A stretch of DNA of 64,000 nucleotides from Desulfallas thermosapovorans DSM 6562 (GTDB lineage: Bacteria; Bacillota; Desulfotomaculia; Desulfotomaculales; Desulfallaceae), in assembly GCF_008124625.1 (NCBI RefSeq), contig NZ_VNHM01000015.1, forward strand, positions 1 through 64,000, in the 5' to 3' direction. Each line of letters begins with the position of its first letter. The stretch's first letter is position 1. The position numbers were made by a program, and so were the translations under genes. The notes beneath the pieces are model-generated. The model was not told where the DNA came from, did not search any database, and saw only the letters and a list, made by a program, of their open reading frames with translations. Positions 63,184 to 64,000 of the stretch are shown one piece after another.

Positions 63184-63378
63184 ATGATGAAAGAGCAATT
63201 GGAAAAAAGACTGGGTGAGCTCAAAGCCGAATTCGAATCCGGACAAAAAACGCTGGCCGAACTGGAGGCCCGGGCGGAAAATATCAGGACCGTGCTGCAC
63301 CGCATCAGCGGGGCAATCCAGGTTCTGGAGGAAGAATTGGCCAAAGCGGGACACGGTCAAAATGAAGATGGCAACTAA
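63184..63378 (+). CDS. Small coiled-coil protein
   Basis: A 64-residue protein behind GGAGG (63177-63181), nearly all helical: EQLEKRLGELKAEFESGQKT then ISGAIQVLEEELAKAG with heptad spacing. Short coiled-coil proteins like this are often seen beside phage-like genes in Firmicutes. The exact start is ATG 63184 or 63187. The function is unknown. Confidence 0.6.
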   Translation: MMKEQLEKRLGELKAEFESGQKTLAELEARAENIRTVLHRISGAIQVLEEELAKAGHGQNEDGN

Positions 63379-63613
63379 CACCATCTTAAATGACAGCGAA
63401 ATTGTGTTAGAATGTTAATGACATGGATAAATTAAGAAGATTTTTGTTTTTGGAAAAAAACCAAGGGATTTATTAAATGATGATAACTTTTATTTTTAGG
63501 CAAGTTACGCCTTTCACAAAATAACCTGGTATTTGCTATACTTTTTAGAGAATTTTTTAGCGCCAAATAACGGCGCTTAGAAAGATATCAATAGTTAGCA
63601 GGAGGTGGATGTT

Positions 63614-64000
63614 ATGCCCGGCAGAGTTTTGCTGGTGGTGGACATGCTAAACGACTTTATCAGGGAGGACGGTGCCCTGTACAGCGGCCCGGAGGCGGTC
63701 AAGATAGTGGACAAGGTGGCCGCACTGGTGAAAGAATTTGTTTCCCGGCAGGAGGCGGTAATTTTTATAATGGATGCCCACGCACCGGATGATCTGGAGT
63801 TCAAACGTTTCCCCGCCCACTGTATCAAGGACACCCCGGGTGCTGAAGTTATAGCCGAGCTGGTTGATTGTGCAGCGCCCGGGGAAACGGTTTATAAAGT
63901 GTACAAAAACCGGTATAGCGGTTTTTTCAATACCGGCCTGGAACAGATATTGAACGAGATTGAACCCGACGAAGTGCATGTTACCGGGGTTTGCACCAAT
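63614..64000 (+). CDS. Isochorismatase/nicotinamidase-family hydrolase, cut by the window edge
   Basis: ATG 63614 behind GGAGGTGG opens a cysteine hydrolase that is still open at the window end (129 codons seen). The catalytic Asp is in VLLVVDMLNDF, metal-site residues in IMDAHAPDD and the Lys region in YKNRYSGFF, and the nucleophile Cys is in TGVCTN at the very end. Nicotinamidase is one candidate. The gap 63379-63613 before it contains an AGCGCC/GGCGCT hairpin at 63559-63577 and a possible -10 TATACT near 63537. Confidence 0.85.
   Translation, partial: MPGRVLLVVDMLNDFIREDGALYSGPEAVKIVDKVAALVKEFVSRQEAVIFIMDAHAPDDLEFKRFPAHCIKDTPGAEVIAELVDCAAPGETVYKVYKNRYSGFFNTGLEQILNEIEPDEVHVTGVCTN

Noticed and set aside
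63559-63577. AGCGCC/GGCGCT as a terminator before the isochorismatase gene
   Set aside because: The T-run precedes rather than follows the stem on the plus strand, and the minus strand has an A-run, so neither direction fits an intrinsic terminator.
1-64000. CRISPR arrays
   Set aside because: No regularly spaced direct repeats were seen. The repeats found are single palindromes or distant pairs.
1-64000. tRNA or rRNA genes
   Set aside because: I found no GTTCRANNC T-arm in a cloverleaf context and no rRNA-like sequence by eye. A tRNAscan run would settle it.

Overview
This 64 kb window looks like chromosome from a spore-forming Gram-positive anaerobe of the Desulfotomaculum/Pelotomaculum type (Peptococcaceae). 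The signs are CotF-type spore coat genes, a T-box leader, a glmS ribozyme, a CdaA/CdaR pair, many iron-sulfur proteins, TTG/GTG starts behind strong GGAGG ribosome sites, and closest-looking sequences from that group. The assignment rests on gene style and remembered homologues, not on a 16S gene. I see no rRNA, tRNA or CRISPR array.

Layout. Positions 1-12.7 kb are a mosaic: a transposase end, a hemerythrin-like protein, a MazG-like protein, a flavodoxin/ferredoxin fusion, a 3-hydroxyacyl-CoA dehydrogenase, an orphan adenine methylase beside a broken XRE regulator, an arsenic cluster (ACR3 pump, ArsR, ArsM), a MarR regulator with an Fe-S protein, two coat genes and an inositol-phosphatase-type enzyme. 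Positions 12.9-16.1 kb hold an unusually long beta-CASP nuclease-like protein. Positions 16.6-23.7 kb are an arginine operon argC-J-B-D-F-G with two ARG boxes in front. argH lies 5.9 kb further on (29.6 kb), beyond four minus-strand genes including glpX.

Positions 32.7-47.6 kb carry a branched-chain amino acid operon: ilvE, ilvD, ilvB, ilvN, ilvC, a second ilvB, leuA, leuC, leuD, leuB, cimA. Its leader contains a T-box followed by a ykkC-class aptamer, by context the ppGpp type, each with its own terminator. The operon could therefore sense both tRNA charging and the stringent alarmone. cimA suggests that isoleucine is made through citramalate.

Positions 47.7-61.1 kb hold larE and a LarC C-terminal protein (nickel-pincer cofactor), cdaA-cdaR, a MinD-like ATPase with an abnormal P-loop, an SbcCD/YhaON-like pair, glmM, and glmS behind its ribozyme. 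From 61.3 to 63.4 kb there are gene fragments, a short ImmA-like protease and phage-like small genes. The window ends inside an isochorismatase-family gene.

The items most worth a second look are the tandem T-box/ykkC leader, the four-fold repeated C-terminal module of the beta-CASP protein, the broken XRE controller and palindrome next to the adenine methylase, a paired sequence element at 31.0 and 39.6 kb, the folded stretch upstream of the glmS ribozyme, and several gene remnants that simple ORF calling misses.
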